Positions 7,336 through 14,252 of a stretch of DNA of 15,214 bases are shown here, in pieces (the first letter of the stretch is position 1; each line of letters starts with the position of its first letter). The notes under the pieces were generated by a model. That model searched no databases. It saw only the letters and a program-made list of their open reading frames with translations, and had not been told where the DNA came from. Source of the stretch: Candidatus Sumerlaeota bacterium (GTDB taxonomy: Bacteria; Sumerlaeota; Sumerlaeia; JAFGJS01); NCBI GenBank assembly GCA_016928995.1, contig JAFGJS010000104.1, positions 1 to 15,214 on the forward strand, in the 5' to 3' direction. A program made the translations under genes and the position numbers.

Positions 7336-8466
7336 TTATTGCAACAGAGGCTGGATGTCTTGCACGAGGAGCAAAAGCCAGTCGGCGCTGGAACGCTTGC
7401 CCAGGTGGACGCTGTCGAAATAGACATAATCCCTGGTGCGCGGATCGTCGAGATAGTCGAGCAACGGCGCGTTCAATTCATCCGCGATTTGCCGGATCGT
7501 TTGGCGGAAAACCCCCAGGCGTTCCTCCCCCACGTTTTCTTTCAACAGCTCCGACAACGGCGGCGTCATCAGCACGACCGTGGCGCCGCGCTTTTCGCGC
7601 AGTTGCGTCACGATCTCCTTGATCTTCGCGACTTGATACGGATCAACCTGGTAATTCCCGCAATGTTGATCGCTCCAAATTCGCGCCTCCGCGCGCGACA
7701 TATCCTCGAATGACAGATCCTTGAGCCGGGAAAAATCCATGCTCAGGAAATCCGGATCTAAACGCGGCGTCATCGCCGTTTCGTTTTGATGGCTGTATTC
7801 CGCTGGATCGCGCAATTCCACAATATCACCAATCTCGGGATACTTCTCTGTATCGGCGAAATACTCCGGCGGCGGCGGCTCAGGCTGCATCTCGCCATAC
7901 AGTTTCCGCCGCATGAGTTCCTGGAATTCCTGACGGTAAATCAGCAGTCCCATGCTGCGCTGCGCCAGGAAATGCTTCGCCCAGCCATAGCGGCCGCGCA
8001 CGACAAGATGCGTGAAAAAATCGCCCCAGCGATAGTAGTTCTCGATGGTCCCGGCCAGCGTGTCGGTGTTGCGGTTGATGTCGATCGGCGTCACCGAATA
8101 TAGCACAACGCCTCCCTGTTTCACGATGCCATAGTCATGCGTCTCCAGCAAGATGCGATGCGTGATGGGCATGGCGGCCCCGAGCGCATAGGCCTTCGTC
8201 TCCTCGCCGCGACGATCATACAGCGCGGCGGCCAGCCCCTTCTCGCTCAACGGCCACATCAGCGAATTGCCCAACACGACCAGCGACGCCGGCGAATCCG
8301 CGGCGTCCTTCATCGCATCGGAATATTCCGCACGAAAGCGTGAAAAGAGCTCCGTCTGTTGCGCCAGATACGGCGTCAACGCCAGGTTCGTCAGCGCCAC
8401 AAGCGCCAACGCGGTCAACGCGGCCAGCGGCCAACGGCTAGAACTGGAAGTAGATGAATTGTTCAC
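7336..8466 (-). CDS. SGNH/DltD-like protein, partner of the MBOAT acyltransferase
   Basis: The start is a GTG at 8466, 8 bases after GGAAG and inside the 3' end of the MBOAT gene (29-base overlap), so translation is probably coupled. The 376-residue protein has one N-terminal membrane helix (about 13-34) after a Ser-rich cytoplasmic tip, and so acts outside the cytoplasmic membrane. Hydrolase motifs are visible: VVLGNSLM (Gly66, Asn67, Ser68) in the block I position, and DSVHLG (Asp351, His354) near the C-terminus, giving a complete Ser-Asp-His set. Proteins of this kind (DltD, AlgJ/AlgX, PatB types) take acyl groups delivered by an MBOAT protein and transfer them to a polysaccharide, or deacetylate it. 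The true glycan is unknown. The exact subfamily is uncertain. Confidence 0.82.
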   Translation of the reverse strand: MNNSSTSSSSRWPLAALTALALVALTNLALTPYLAQQTELFSRFRAEYSDAMKDAADSPASLVVLGNSLMWPLSEKGLAAALYDRRGEETKAYALGAAMPITHRILLETHDYGIVKQGGVVLYSVTPIDINRNTDTLAGTIENYYRWGDFFTHLVVRGRYGWAKHFLAQRSMGLLIYRQEFQELMRRKLYGEMQPEPPPPEYFADTEKYPEIGDIVELRDPAEYSHQNETAMTPRLDPDFLSMDFSRLKDLSFEDMSRAEARIWSDQHCGNYQVDPYQVAKIKEIVTQLREKRGATVVLMTPPLSELLKENVGEERLGVFRQTIRQIADELNAPLLDYLDDPRTRDYVYFDSVHLGKRSSADWLLLLVQDIQPLLQ

Positions 8467-9868
8467 CTTGCATCTTCCCGAATAAAAGTATCAGCATCAG
8501 CAACACGTAATAAAACAACGCCCGCGCCCACCATGGCAAACGGCGCATCGCCATCAGATCGTCGCGCTTGTATTGATACAGCTGCACCGCGATCAGCACG
8601 GCCGACGCCACGGCGATGTCCCGCGCCAAAGTCAAAATCGCGGGATCCGCAAACTGCCAAAGCGAAAAATTCAACAGCAGCGAATGCAGCTTTTCGCCCC
8701 AATCCTCGCAGCGAAACAACAGCCAGCTCACACAGGTCAGCTGAAAATATCCGATGATCTTCAGCGGCTCCTTCAACGTAGCAGGGATCGCGGAAAACAC
8801 CGGAACCGGACGGCCCGCCAGCCGTCTCTCCGCCAAGCGAAAACCGATCAGCAGCAGGCCATGCCAAAAGCCCCACAGCACGAAATGCCACGCCGCGCCA
8901 TGCCACAGTCCGCCCAGCAGCATCGTCAGCATCAAGTTGCGCAACGTCATCCAATCGCCATGCCGGTTTCCGCCCAGGGGAATGTACAGATAATCCCGCA
9001 GCCACGTCGAAAGGCTGATATGCCAGCGCCCCCAGAAATCGCTCGGGCTCTTCGCGAAGTACGGCAGGTTGAAATTCACCATGATGTCGAAGCCCATGCA
9101 TTTGCCTGCGCCCCGCGCGATGTTCGAATAGCCGTCGAAATCGCAGAAAATCTGAAACGCAAAACCGTACGTCGCCAGCAGCACCTCCGCTCCCGGTTGC
9201 ACGCCGGTTTTCGCAAAAACCGGATTCACAATCGCCGCCAGGTTGTCCGCAATCACCACCTTCTCGAACAAGCCCCAAAAGATCAGGTAAATCCCCTCGT
9301 TAAAGCCGTCCAATGTGACTTTACGCGGCTTTAACACCTGCGGCAACAGGTGCGATGCGCGCTCTACAGGCCCGGCCACAAGCTGTGAAAAAAACGACAC
9401 GAACAGCGCAAAATCGAGGAAGTTCGTTGTCGGCGTCAACTTCCCCCGATACACGTCGATCGTGTAGCTCATCGTCTGGAAAGTGTAGAACGAAATCCCC
9501 ACCGGCGGCAGCATCTTCAGCAAAAACGGATCGAGATCCAAGCCGATGAGATGCATCAAGCGCGCGAAGTTGAGCGAGAAAAAATCGCAATACTTGAAGA
9601 AACCCAGCATGCCCAGGTTCGAGATACAACTGATCCAGAGCAGTTGTTTGCGCCGGCCCGCATCCGCGCTCCGCGCCATGCCGTTCGCGCAAAAATAATC
9701 CACAACCGTTGAAATAAAAATCAGCGAAAGAAAACGCCAATCCCAGCAGCCGTAAAAAAAGTAACTTGCCGCCAGCAACATCCAGTTTTGCCAGCGATGA
9801 TTGAGCGAGAAATACAGCCCCAGCACCACGATAAAAAAGAAAATGAAATCGAGTGAATTAAAAACCAT
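8438..9868 (-). CDS. MBOAT-family O-acyltransferase (AlgI/DltB-like)
   Basis: The frame reaches a TTG at 9880, but ATG at 9868 (476 residues) gives the usual family start MVFNSLDFIFFF; a GGAG lies 13 bases upstream. The protein is polytopic, with about ten hydrophobic segments. Family signatures include PPVGISFYTFQTMSYTIDVY near 121, RWHISLSTWLRDYLYIPLGG near 281 and the invariant His in GGLWHGAAWHFVLWGFWHG (about residue 323), which is essential in AlgI-type enzymes. Such proteins move acyl groups, often acetyl, across the membrane for O-acylation of extracellular polysaccharides such as alginate or peptidoglycan. The SGNH gene follows with an overlap. No alginate or other polymer genes are nearby, so the acceptor is unknown. 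Confidence 0.94.
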   Translation of the reverse strand: MVFNSLDFIFFFIVVLGLYFSLNHRWQNWMLLAASYFFYGCWDWRFLSLIFISTVVDYFCANGMARSADAGRRKQLLWISCISNLGMLGFFKYCDFFSLNFARLMHLIGLDLDPFLLKMLPPVGISFYTFQTMSYTIDVYRGKLTPTTNFLDFALFVSFFSQLVAGPVERASHLLPQVLKPRKVTLDGFNEGIYLIFWGLFEKVVIADNLAAIVNPVFAKTGVQPGAEVLLATYGFAFQIFCDFDGYSNIARGAGKCMGFDIMVNFNLPYFAKSPSDFWGRWHISLSTWLRDYLYIPLGGNRHGDWMTLRNLMLTMLLGGLWHGAAWHFVLWGFWHGLLLIGFRLAERRLAGRPVPVFSAIPATLKEPLKIIGYFQLTCVSWLLFRCEDWGEKLHSLLLNFSLWQFADPAILTLARDIAVASAVLIAVQLYQYKRDDLMAMRRLPWWARALFYYVLLMLILLFGKMQGEQFIYFQF

Positions 9869-9949
9869 TCGTTCAGGCAAGCTCCATCAGCAAAGGGCGG
9901 CCATTGAACCGGAATAAAAATCGGTTTGACGCCTGATAAACAAAGCGGT

Positions 9950-9977
9950 TTTAGACGAAATCTCTATCCGCTGACAA
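9950..9977 (-). promoter_or_regulatory. Candidate sigma70 promoter of the MBOAT-SGNH operon
   Basis: On the minus strand TTGTCA (9972-9977, 5 of 6) is followed after 16 bases by TCTAAA (9950-9955, 4 of 6). A start near 9943 would leave a leader of about 75 bases, which includes a weak AACCG/CGGTT stem. Confidence 0.35.
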
Positions 9978-10120
9978 TTGAAAAGAATAAAATGTTTTCG
10001 ACCAGCATCCGTAAAATTGCGCCCCCTATCCTTCATCTTGAGATAGTTTCCTGTATTTAACTTGACTTGGATTGGCCATTTCGAAAATGCTGTTATGGAC
10101 AATAAACTGGAGGAACTCTC

Positions 10121-10480
10121 ATGCCCGAATCGGATGTCAACACAGGCCTATTGATGGTTCAAATTGTGGTTGGGATTATCGGCTATGTTTATATGGCAAT
10201 TTGCCTGCAGGTAATCGCCGACAAAACTGGCACGGATAACGGTTGGCTAGCGTGGATTCCAATTGCCAATATTTATCTGATGCTTGTGATCGCGGATAAG
10301 CCCATCTGGTGGCTGATTCTTCTGTTCATCCCATGCGTCAACATTGTTTGGATTGTCTTTCAGATTCTCATCTGGATGGCTATCGCCGAAGAACGCGGTA
10401 AACCATCATGGCTAGGAATACTGATCATTGTTCCTATTATCAATATAGCCATTCCGGGAATATTGGCATTTTCCGATTAA
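10121..10480 (+). CDS. Small DUF5684-type integral membrane protein
   Basis: The ATG follows CTGGAGGAACTCTC, a strong ribosome binding site. The 119-residue product has about four hydrophobic helices. The central signature GWLAWIPIANIYLMLVIADK, followed by a second hydrophobic block ending in LIWMAIAEERGKPSWLGIL and VPIINIAIPGIL, is typical of DUF5684 proteins. These are small bacterial membrane proteins of unknown function, sometimes fused to signal-peptidase-like regions. Codon use is less GC-biased than in the neighbours (many ATT, GTT and TTG codons), which may indicate different ancestry or simply a membrane protein composition. The gene is alone on the plus strand and converges on the pgeF homologue. 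Confidence 0.75.
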   Translation: MPESDVNTGLLMVQIVVGIIGYVYMAICLQVIADKTGTDNGWLAWIPIANIYLMLVIADKPIWWLILLFIPCVNIVWIVFQILIWMAIAEERGKPSWLGILIIVPIINIAIPGILAFSD

Positions 10481-10542
10481 AGCGATTCGTGCTCGAATGA
10501 ATCACTGAACAGGGCGAAAACCTTAATCGCTCTATGAGACCG

Positions 10543-10570
10543 CGTGCTCAAAACGCGTCATGTGAGCACG
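10543..10570. terminator. Hairpin between convergent genes, possible weak terminator
   Basis: CGTGCTCA (10543-10550) and TGAGCACG (10563-10570) are perfect 8-base inverted repeats around a 12-base loop. The structure spans the stop codon of the minus-strand pgeF homologue and lies 63 bases past the DUF5684 stop. There is no T tract on either side, so it may only slow polymerase or protect a 3' end. Confidence 0.3.
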
Positions 10571-11274
10571 ATGAAAGTGATCATCCGCCCGGCGGCTTGA
10601 CCATCGCGCCGGTAGCTGTGCAGCAGAGCGGTTTCTTCCCAGGTGCAAAGCCCGCTTTGATAAAGTCCGTTTTCCGGCACGCCGCATTCCCGGATCTGGA
10701 GCAAATTGACCGCCGGCAGATCAAGCCGGTGTCCCTCGACACAACCATCGCCGAACTCCTCGGCGAACGCGGCGGCCATCTCCGGCGAAACTTCATAATG
10801 CGCCTGACAAATACAGGGACCGGCGAGAATCTTGATGCGCTCCGGCCGCGCTCCAAGCCCGGTCATTGTCTCAATGGCCCGTTGCACGATGCGCTGCTGA
10901 GTCCCCTTCCAACCCGCATGCACGGCGGCGATCACCCCGGCCTGATCGTCAAACAGCAGCAACGGCACACAGTCGGCGGTCACGATATGCAACAGGATGC
11001 CCCGCTCCGCCGTAACCAAGCCGTCCGTTTCAGGAAACAACTTCACACCGTCGCCGGAATCCGCGCCAAGCGTCTCGATCCGGCGCCCATGCGCCTGTTC
11101 CCCGCCTGCGATCAGCGCAGGTTCCATTCCCAAGTCACCCCGAAGAGCCTCCAATTGCGCCATCCGGTCCGCATTTTCGCCCGCATAGTTTTTCAACGTC
11201 GTGCCCGCAATTACGCCGCTCCCCAAAGCATGCCAGGCGATCCCGTTTCGGATGGAATGGGTCAATAATTGCAT
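10558..11274 (-). CDS. pgeF: Multicopper-polyphenol-oxidase-like purine nucleoside phosphorylase / PgeF (YfiH) family
   Basis: ATG at 11274 follows AAGG by 9 bases. The 238-residue length fits the family. The zinc-site residues are all present: His62 in GGEQAHG, Cys102 in VTADCVPLLL and His119 in AAVHAGWKGTQQ. Other family marks are GPCICQAHYEV, the LDLPAVNLLQI segment and the C-terminal LHSYRRDGQAAGR. Escherichia coli YfiH (PgeF) corrects misincorporated serine in peptidoglycan precursors, while related proteins including human LACC1 act on purine nucleosides (phosphorylase, deaminase). Which activity applies here cannot be told from sequence. The enzyme is cytoplasmic. The gene is monocistronic as far as can be seen, with a 413-base gap upstream. 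Confidence 0.92.
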   Translation of the reverse strand: MQLLTHSIRNGIAWHALGSGVIAGTTLKNYAGENADRMAQLEALRGDLGMEPALIAGGEQAHGRRIETLGADSGDGVKLFPETDGLVTAERGILLHIVTADCVPLLLFDDQAGVIAAVHAGWKGTQQRIVQRAIETMTGLGARPERIKILAGPCICQAHYEVSPEMAAAFAEEFGDGCVEGHRLDLPAVNLLQIRECGVPENGLYQSGLCTWEETALLHSYRRDGQAAGRMITFIVLT

Positions 11275-11403
11275 TGAAATGACCTTCAGTAGAATTATTC
11301 ACATCATGCGGCAAAAAGGCCAATTTTTCAATTTTTGCGTCAAAATACTAACGATCTATTCACAACTTATGCATAATATCAATCAGCCATATTGACGCTA
11401 TTT

Positions 11404-11432
11404 CGGTCTGTTCAAACTGTCAAAGCAGACCG
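11404..11432. repeat. Short inverted repeat in the pgeF-hemB gap
   Basis: CGGTCTG (11404-11410) and CAGACCG (11426-11432) are exact complements separated by 15 bases. It could be an operator or a small hairpin. No T tract follows on either strand. Confidence 0.35.
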
Positions 11433-11626
11433 CATAAACAACATATAATACTATAATATCGATAGTTATGCGCCAAGCACCGTCAGATCTAGGGAACCCT
11501 GTTCGTTCAGTAATCTCAAAGTTTACAAAGATAAAGCCCAAAACAAAACATTTGTTCTCTGTGTCGGCGATTTTGTGAAAAACTCAGTGGAAAGCGCAGT
11601 AAATTGGGTGTCCAGAACAGAAAACA

Positions 11627-11653
11627 GGTGTTGAAATCTTTACCCCGAACACC
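11627..11653 (-). terminator. Weak candidate terminator downstream of hemB
   Basis: On the minus strand GGTGTT and AACACC pair around a 15-base loop, 35 bases past the hemB stop, and are followed by TGTTTTCTG. The stem is short and the T tract is interrupted, so termination would be inefficient. Confidence 0.25.
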
Positions 11654-11687
11654 GATTCGACGGCCTCGGAATGAGCACCGGCGCGCC

Positions 11688-12671
11688 TCAAGACTGCCTT
11701 TGCTGCTGCTCCGCGAAAAAGCGAGTGAAATAGCTGATAATCATATCCGCGCCGGCTCGCTTGAAGCCCATCAGGGATTCCAGTGCGCAACGCTCCAACT
11801 CGAGCCAGCCGTTGCGCGCCGCCGCATGGATCATGGCGTATTCACCGCTCACCTGGTACACCGCCAGCGGTAGATCGAACCGGTCGCGCAACGCGCGCAC
11901 CAGATCCAAACAGGGCATGCCAGGCTTGACCATCAGCGCATCCGCGCCCTCGGCCACATCGGTCTCAGCCTCCAACAGCGCCTCGCGGTAATTAGCCGGA
12001 TCGAGCTGATGCGAGCGCCGGTCGCCAAAACTCGGCGCCGAAGCGGCCGCTTCGCGAAACGGACCATAAAACGCTGAGGCGTACTTGACCGCATAGGATA
12101 AAATCGGAACTTGCTGGAAGTTCTCCGCGTCCAGCGCGGAGCGGATGGCATGCACCATGCCGTCCATCATGCCGCTGGGCGCGATGACATCGCAGCCCGC
12201 CGCAGCCTGTGAAATTGCCGTGCGCTGCAGCAGGGCCAGCGCCGGATCATTGGCGATCTCGCCCCCGGCCACCGGGCCGCAATGACCGTGGCTGGTGTAT
12301 TCGCAAAGACAACAATCCGCGATCAGGACCAAGTCGGGAACGGCCTGCTTGATAGCCCGCGCCGCCTGTTGAATGATCCCGTCATCAGCCCAGGCCCCGG
12401 AGCCTTCCTCGTCCTTCGTCTCCGGTATGCCGAACAGGATCGCCGCGCGCACGCCGAGCTCAGCCAGCGCCCGGGCCTCATCCACGGCGCGATCCACCGA
12501 AAGATTGAACACGCCGGGCATGGAAGAAACTTCCCGTTTCACGCCGCGGCCCGGCGCCACGAACATCGGCGCGATCAGCTCGTCCAGTTCGACCCGATTC
12601 TCCCGCATCATCGCGCGCAACGGCTCCGTGCGCCGCAGCCGGCGCAGCCGCCGCAAAGGAAATTCCGGCAT
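11688..12671 (-). CDS. hemB: Porphobilinogen synthase (delta-aminolevulinic acid dehydratase)
   Basis: The enzyme condenses two 5-aminolevulinate molecules to porphobilinogen, an early step of haem, sirohaem and cobalamin synthesis in the cytoplasm. The 327-residue length is normal. Active-site lysines are in [15 protein letters not shown] (Lys196) and [12 protein letters not shown] (Lys249, the Schiff-base Lys). A cysteine-rich zinc site is present in [14 protein letters not shown] (Cys121, Cys123, Cys131), so this is a zinc-type rather than a magnesium-only enzyme. AAAGGAGG lies 6 bases before the ATG at 12671. The 120-residue gene upstream is on the same strand 73 bases away with no terminator between, so both are probably read from the promoter at 13148-13176. 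The N-terminus has an Arg-rich stretch, common in the family. Confidence 0.97.
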   Translation of the reverse strand: MPEFPLRRLRRLRRTEPLRAMMRENRVELDELIAPMFVAPGRGVKREVSSMPGVFNLSVDRAVDEARALAELGVRAAILFGIPETKDEEGSGAWADDGIIQQAARAIKQAVPDLVLIADCCLCEYTSHGHCGPVAGGEIANDPALALLQRTAISQAAAGCDVIAPSGMMDGMVHAIRSALDAENFQQVPILSYAVKYASAFYGPFREAAASAPSFGDRRSHQLDPANYREALLEAETDVAEGADALMVKPGMPCLDLVRALRDRFDLPLAVYQVSGEYAMIHAAARNGWLELERCALESLMGFKRAGADMIISYFTRFFAEQQQRQS

Positions 12672-12744
12672 GCCAGCCTCCTTTCTGGGGGGCTGTGAAC
12701 GTTCAACCCAGTTCTTGAATTCTGATCATCCCGCTTCGCACAGC

Positions 12745-13107
12745 TTAAAAATAATACTTGGATTCATTATGCGTGCGAATGGCGTTTTCAATATCGCGGA
12801 CCAATTGCATCACGCCGCTGTCCCAGCCTTCGCTGGGCAACGCCTCGGCGGCGATCAGACTATAAAGACTCTGCCGCGCCCGTTCCAGCGCATAGGCCAT
12901 TTGCTTGTTTTGCCGCACGATCTCCCGCGCCGCCTCCGGCACCTGAGACAGCACGGTCGTGGTTAAAATACCCGTCTTGTCAAACTCGCCTTTCCCCTCC
13001 TGATATGCGCGCAGCATCTTCGTCAAAACCGCCACTTGCCCCAGCAATTCCTTATACGTTGGGAGCTGCGCATCCTGCTCCTCCCTCATCGGATCATCTT
13101 TCGGCAT
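12745..13107 (-). CDS. Unrecognised 120-residue helical protein upstream of hemB
   Basis: The open frame extends to a TTG at 13176, but that codon lies in the predicted -35 box, so the ATG at 13107 is used; AGGAAGG stands 9 bases before it. The product has no signal peptide, transmembrane segment or cysteine. It is rich in Glu, Gln, Arg and Ala, with long amphipathic stretches (YKELLGQVAVLTKMLRAYQE, QVPEAAREIVRQNKQMAYAL), so it is probably all-helical and may be a coiled coil. It ends HNESKYYF. I do not recognise the family. Its place in front of hemB, on one likely transcript, is the only functional hint. Confidence 0.75.
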   Translation of the reverse strand: MPKDDPMREEQDAQLPTYKELLGQVAVLTKMLRAYQEGKGEFDKTGILTTTVLSQVPEAAREIVRQNKQMAYALERARQSLYSLIAAEALPSEGWDSGVMQLVRDIENAIRTHNESKYYF

Positions 13108-13147
13108 TCCTGTGCGCCTTCCTACTTCAATATTATGAATGGTGTAA

Positions 13148-13176
13148 GTTATATCCCTGACAGTCAGGTTTGGCAA
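13148..13176 (-). promoter_or_regulatory. Promoter with internal palindrome upstream of the 120-residue gene and hemB
   Basis: On the minus strand TTGCCA (13171-13176, 5 of 6) is followed by a 17-base spacer and TATAAC (13148-13153, 5 of 6). A start near 13141 gives a leader of about 34 bases to the ATG at 13107. The spacer holds CCTGAC-A-GTCAGG (13156-13168, plus strand), a perfect 6-base palindrome around one base. Such a place is ideal for a regulator that blocks or remodels the promoter. Confidence 0.55.
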
Positions 13177-13267
13177 GCGGATTCAGCCGCTGTGCAAAAA
13201 CAGCCCAGCGCTGCGGCAATACGGCCAATCCAACCCATCCCCAGCGGTCTGAAGGCCGCGACAGATG

Positions 13268-13287
13268 CATTTTTCACTTGAAAAATG
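13268..13287. promoter_or_regulatory. 20-base palindrome, candidate operator
   Basis: CATTTTTCA and TGAAAAATG are exact inverted 9-mers around a central CT. The right arm overlaps the -35 box of the promoter at 13278-13306, so a bound protein would block it. The left neighbour's promoter is about 95 bases away and could be affected too. Confidence 0.4.
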
Positions 13288-13306
13288 ACGCGAAATATCG
13301 TAAAAA
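13278..13306 (+). promoter_or_regulatory. Candidate promoter of a short transcript
   Basis: TTGAAA (13278-13283, 5 of 6), a 17-base spacer and TAAAAA (13301-13306, 4 of 6) predict a start near 13313. Confidence 0.35.
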
Positions 13307-13312
13307 GTAACG

Positions 13313-13438
13313 TGATCAATGATGATACAAAGCAGATCAGGCAACATTAGCAAAAATTCGATCAGCGCCGATCCTCGAGTATCGCCCTATTTAACGGGCT
13401 ATGCCGGCATTTCGCCGAAAACGCAGCGAAATGTTTTT
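13313..13438 (+). ncRNA. Candidate small RNA or attenuated leader of about 126 bases
   Basis: The segment is bounded by a candidate promoter on the left and an intrinsic terminator on the right, with no open frame of note. A small internal stem (GCCC 13384-13387 with GGGC 13396-13399) precedes the terminator. It matches no RNA family that I recognise. If the terminator can be bypassed, the transcript would continue into the zinc-ribbon gene at 13553, so an attenuator is an equal possibility. Both ends are predictions. Confidence 0.3.
13408..13438 (+). terminator. Intrinsic terminator with an alternative hairpin
   Basis: CATTTCGC (13408-13415) pairs perfectly with GCGAAATG (13426-13433) around a 10-base loop, directly followed by TTTTT (13434-13438). 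No plus-strand protein gene precedes it. A competing stem, CGGC (13405-13408) with GCCG (13414-13417), would disrupt the terminator. Confidence 0.6.
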
Positions 13439-13552
13439 CGACCGATCCCAAAAAAAAGGTTGCATGCTTTTTACGGCCGAGGGTAAAAGAGGCCCAAATT
13501 TTGCATGGTGTAATCATTGAATCGGAATTTTTATTAGAGCCTGGGGGGTGGA

Positions 13553-13900
13553 ATGATGAAAGCGGAAGTACGCACGCTCATCGAGTTGTACGAGGCCGAA
13601 TTCGAGAATCAAGCTCCGGACGAAGCGCTGGAGCCGATTCGAGCCCGGATCTCCGATCCAATGCTGGCGCGATACGACTCGATGAAGCAACGTTTTGGCA
13701 AGAGTGTGATGTCTCCGTTGCAGCATGGCGCATGTTCGGCCTGCCATATGCAGGTCTCCAACGCACAGCGTCTGAAACTGGCGGAAAATGTCGTGATCTG
13801 TGAAACATGCGGACGCTTGATTTACGATCCGGAAATTCTCTACGGAGTATTAATGGAGGAGCGGAACAGCAAACCACAATCAAAAGAATCTTCACAGTAA
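13553..13900 (+). CDS. Short C4-type zinc-ribbon protein (zf-RING_7 family)
   Basis: The first of two adjacent ATGs (13553, 13556) is used; a G-rich GGGGGGTGG stands just upstream. The 115-residue product has two CXXC pairs, GACSACHMQVS (Cys61, Cys64) and VICETCGRLIYDPE (Cys83, Cys86), with the helical lead-in LARYDSMKQRFGKSVMSPLQ, which is the typical C-terminal half of zf-RING_7 proteins. Relatives are usually near 240 residues with a long N-terminal coiled coil; here almost all of it is missing and no coding frame continues upstream. One Zn ion is expected to be bound. Known relatives act as adaptor or chaperone-like proteins (for example CdsZ in chlamydial type III secretion), but function here is unknown. 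A strong terminator follows at 13955. Confidence 0.82.
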   Translation: MMKAEVRTLIELYEAEFENQAPDEALEPIRARISDPMLARYDSMKQRFGKSVMSPLQHGACSACHMQVSNAQRLKLAENVVICETCGRLIYDPEILYGVLMEERNSKPQSKESSQ

Positions 13901-13954
13901 CTGTCTTGAAACGCGGCTCACCGGGCATTCGCCCGGAACCGTAACATGAAATCC

Positions 13955-13988
13955 CGCCCGGCGGACGCAACCGCGCCGCCGGCGTTTT
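13955..13988 (+). terminator. Intrinsic terminator of the zinc-ribbon gene
   Basis: CGCCCGGCGG (13955-13964) pairs with CCGCCGGCG (13976-13984) with one bulged C, around an 11-base loop, followed by TTTT (13985-13988). It lies 54 bases past the stop codon of the gene. Confidence 0.7.
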
Positions 13989-14018
13989 CATTGCCCCAAA
14001 AACTTCCGCAATCAAGAT

Positions 14019-14163
14019 CCTCATATCGAAATCGCTATCGCTATCGGAATCGCAATCGATTGATGCGTCATTTTCATTCCATTGATGACTGTTCCGATCC
14101 CGAAAGCGATCCCGATAACGATCCCGATTGACATTGAATGGACTATAAAAAAAGTTCCTGTCC
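14019..14163 (+). repeat. Dispersed CGATNN inverted-repeat element, copy B
   Basis: The element has the same order as copy A: CCTCAT, a left arm of ATCGNN hexamers (about 14025-14058), a centre, a right arm of CGATNN hexamers (about 14094-14128, with CGATCCCGA units) and the tail ACATTGAATGGACT (14131-14144) then AAGTTCCTG (14152-14160). The centre differs from copy A, while the arms and the tail agree. Because the tail is not part of the tandem hexamers, the similarity is not simple low complexity. Confidence 0.7.
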
Positions 14164-14252
14164 ATTGCCCGCCCACGTACATTTCCAATTGCATTTTCAC
14201 TCAAAGACCGGCACCCTCTTCTCCATCAAATGAAGCAGGGAGGCCACACGGC

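Larger units (their letters stand above)
11275..11687. other. AT-rich intergenic gap of 413 bases
   Basis: This gap lies between the pgeF start and the hemB stop. It is clearly more AT-rich than its surroundings. I see a 7-base inverted repeat (11404-11432), two TATAAT hexamers on the plus strand (11444-11449, 11452-11457) with no good -35, and a weak stem after hemB (11627-11653). I find no convincing gene, and no clear promoter for pgeF; TTGAAA followed after 17 bases by CATGAT on the minus strand is the best candidate. Confidence 0.55.
13177..13552. other. Divergent intergenic gap of 376 bases
   Basis: The gap separates the leftward 120-residue gene from the rightward zinc-ribbon gene. 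It contains, in order on the plus strand, a 20-base palindrome, a candidate promoter, a predicted short transcript and an intrinsic terminator (13268-13438), then about 110 bases of leader. No convincing protein-coding frame is present. Confidence 0.6.
13901..14252. other. Intergenic gap of 352 bases before asnS
   Basis: The gap holds a short stem CCGGGC-ATTC-GCCCGG (13921-13936), the terminator at 13955-13988, repeat element B (14019-14163) and about 90 bases of asnS upstream sequence. I see no gene and no clear asnS promoter. Confidence 0.6.

Noticed and set aside
9887-10102. 71-codon minus-strand frame between the MBOAT and DUF5684 genes
   Set aside because: It has no ribosome binding site or recognisable motif and covers the predicted MBOAT promoter.
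11444-11457. Two TATAAT hexamers in the pgeF-hemB gap
   Set aside because: Neither has an acceptable -35 at 16-18 bases, and no plus-strand gene follows. In AT-rich DNA such hexamers arise by chance.
14128-14149. TTGACA and TATAAA in repeat B as an asnS promoter
   Set aside because: The two boxes are only 10 bases apart, too close for a sigma70 promoter.
13578-14204. 208-codon minus-strand frame with RYRDRFRDR and DSDSDSD
   Set aside because: It reads through repeat B, a terminator and the antisense of the zinc-ribbon gene. The low-complexity runs come from the repeat.
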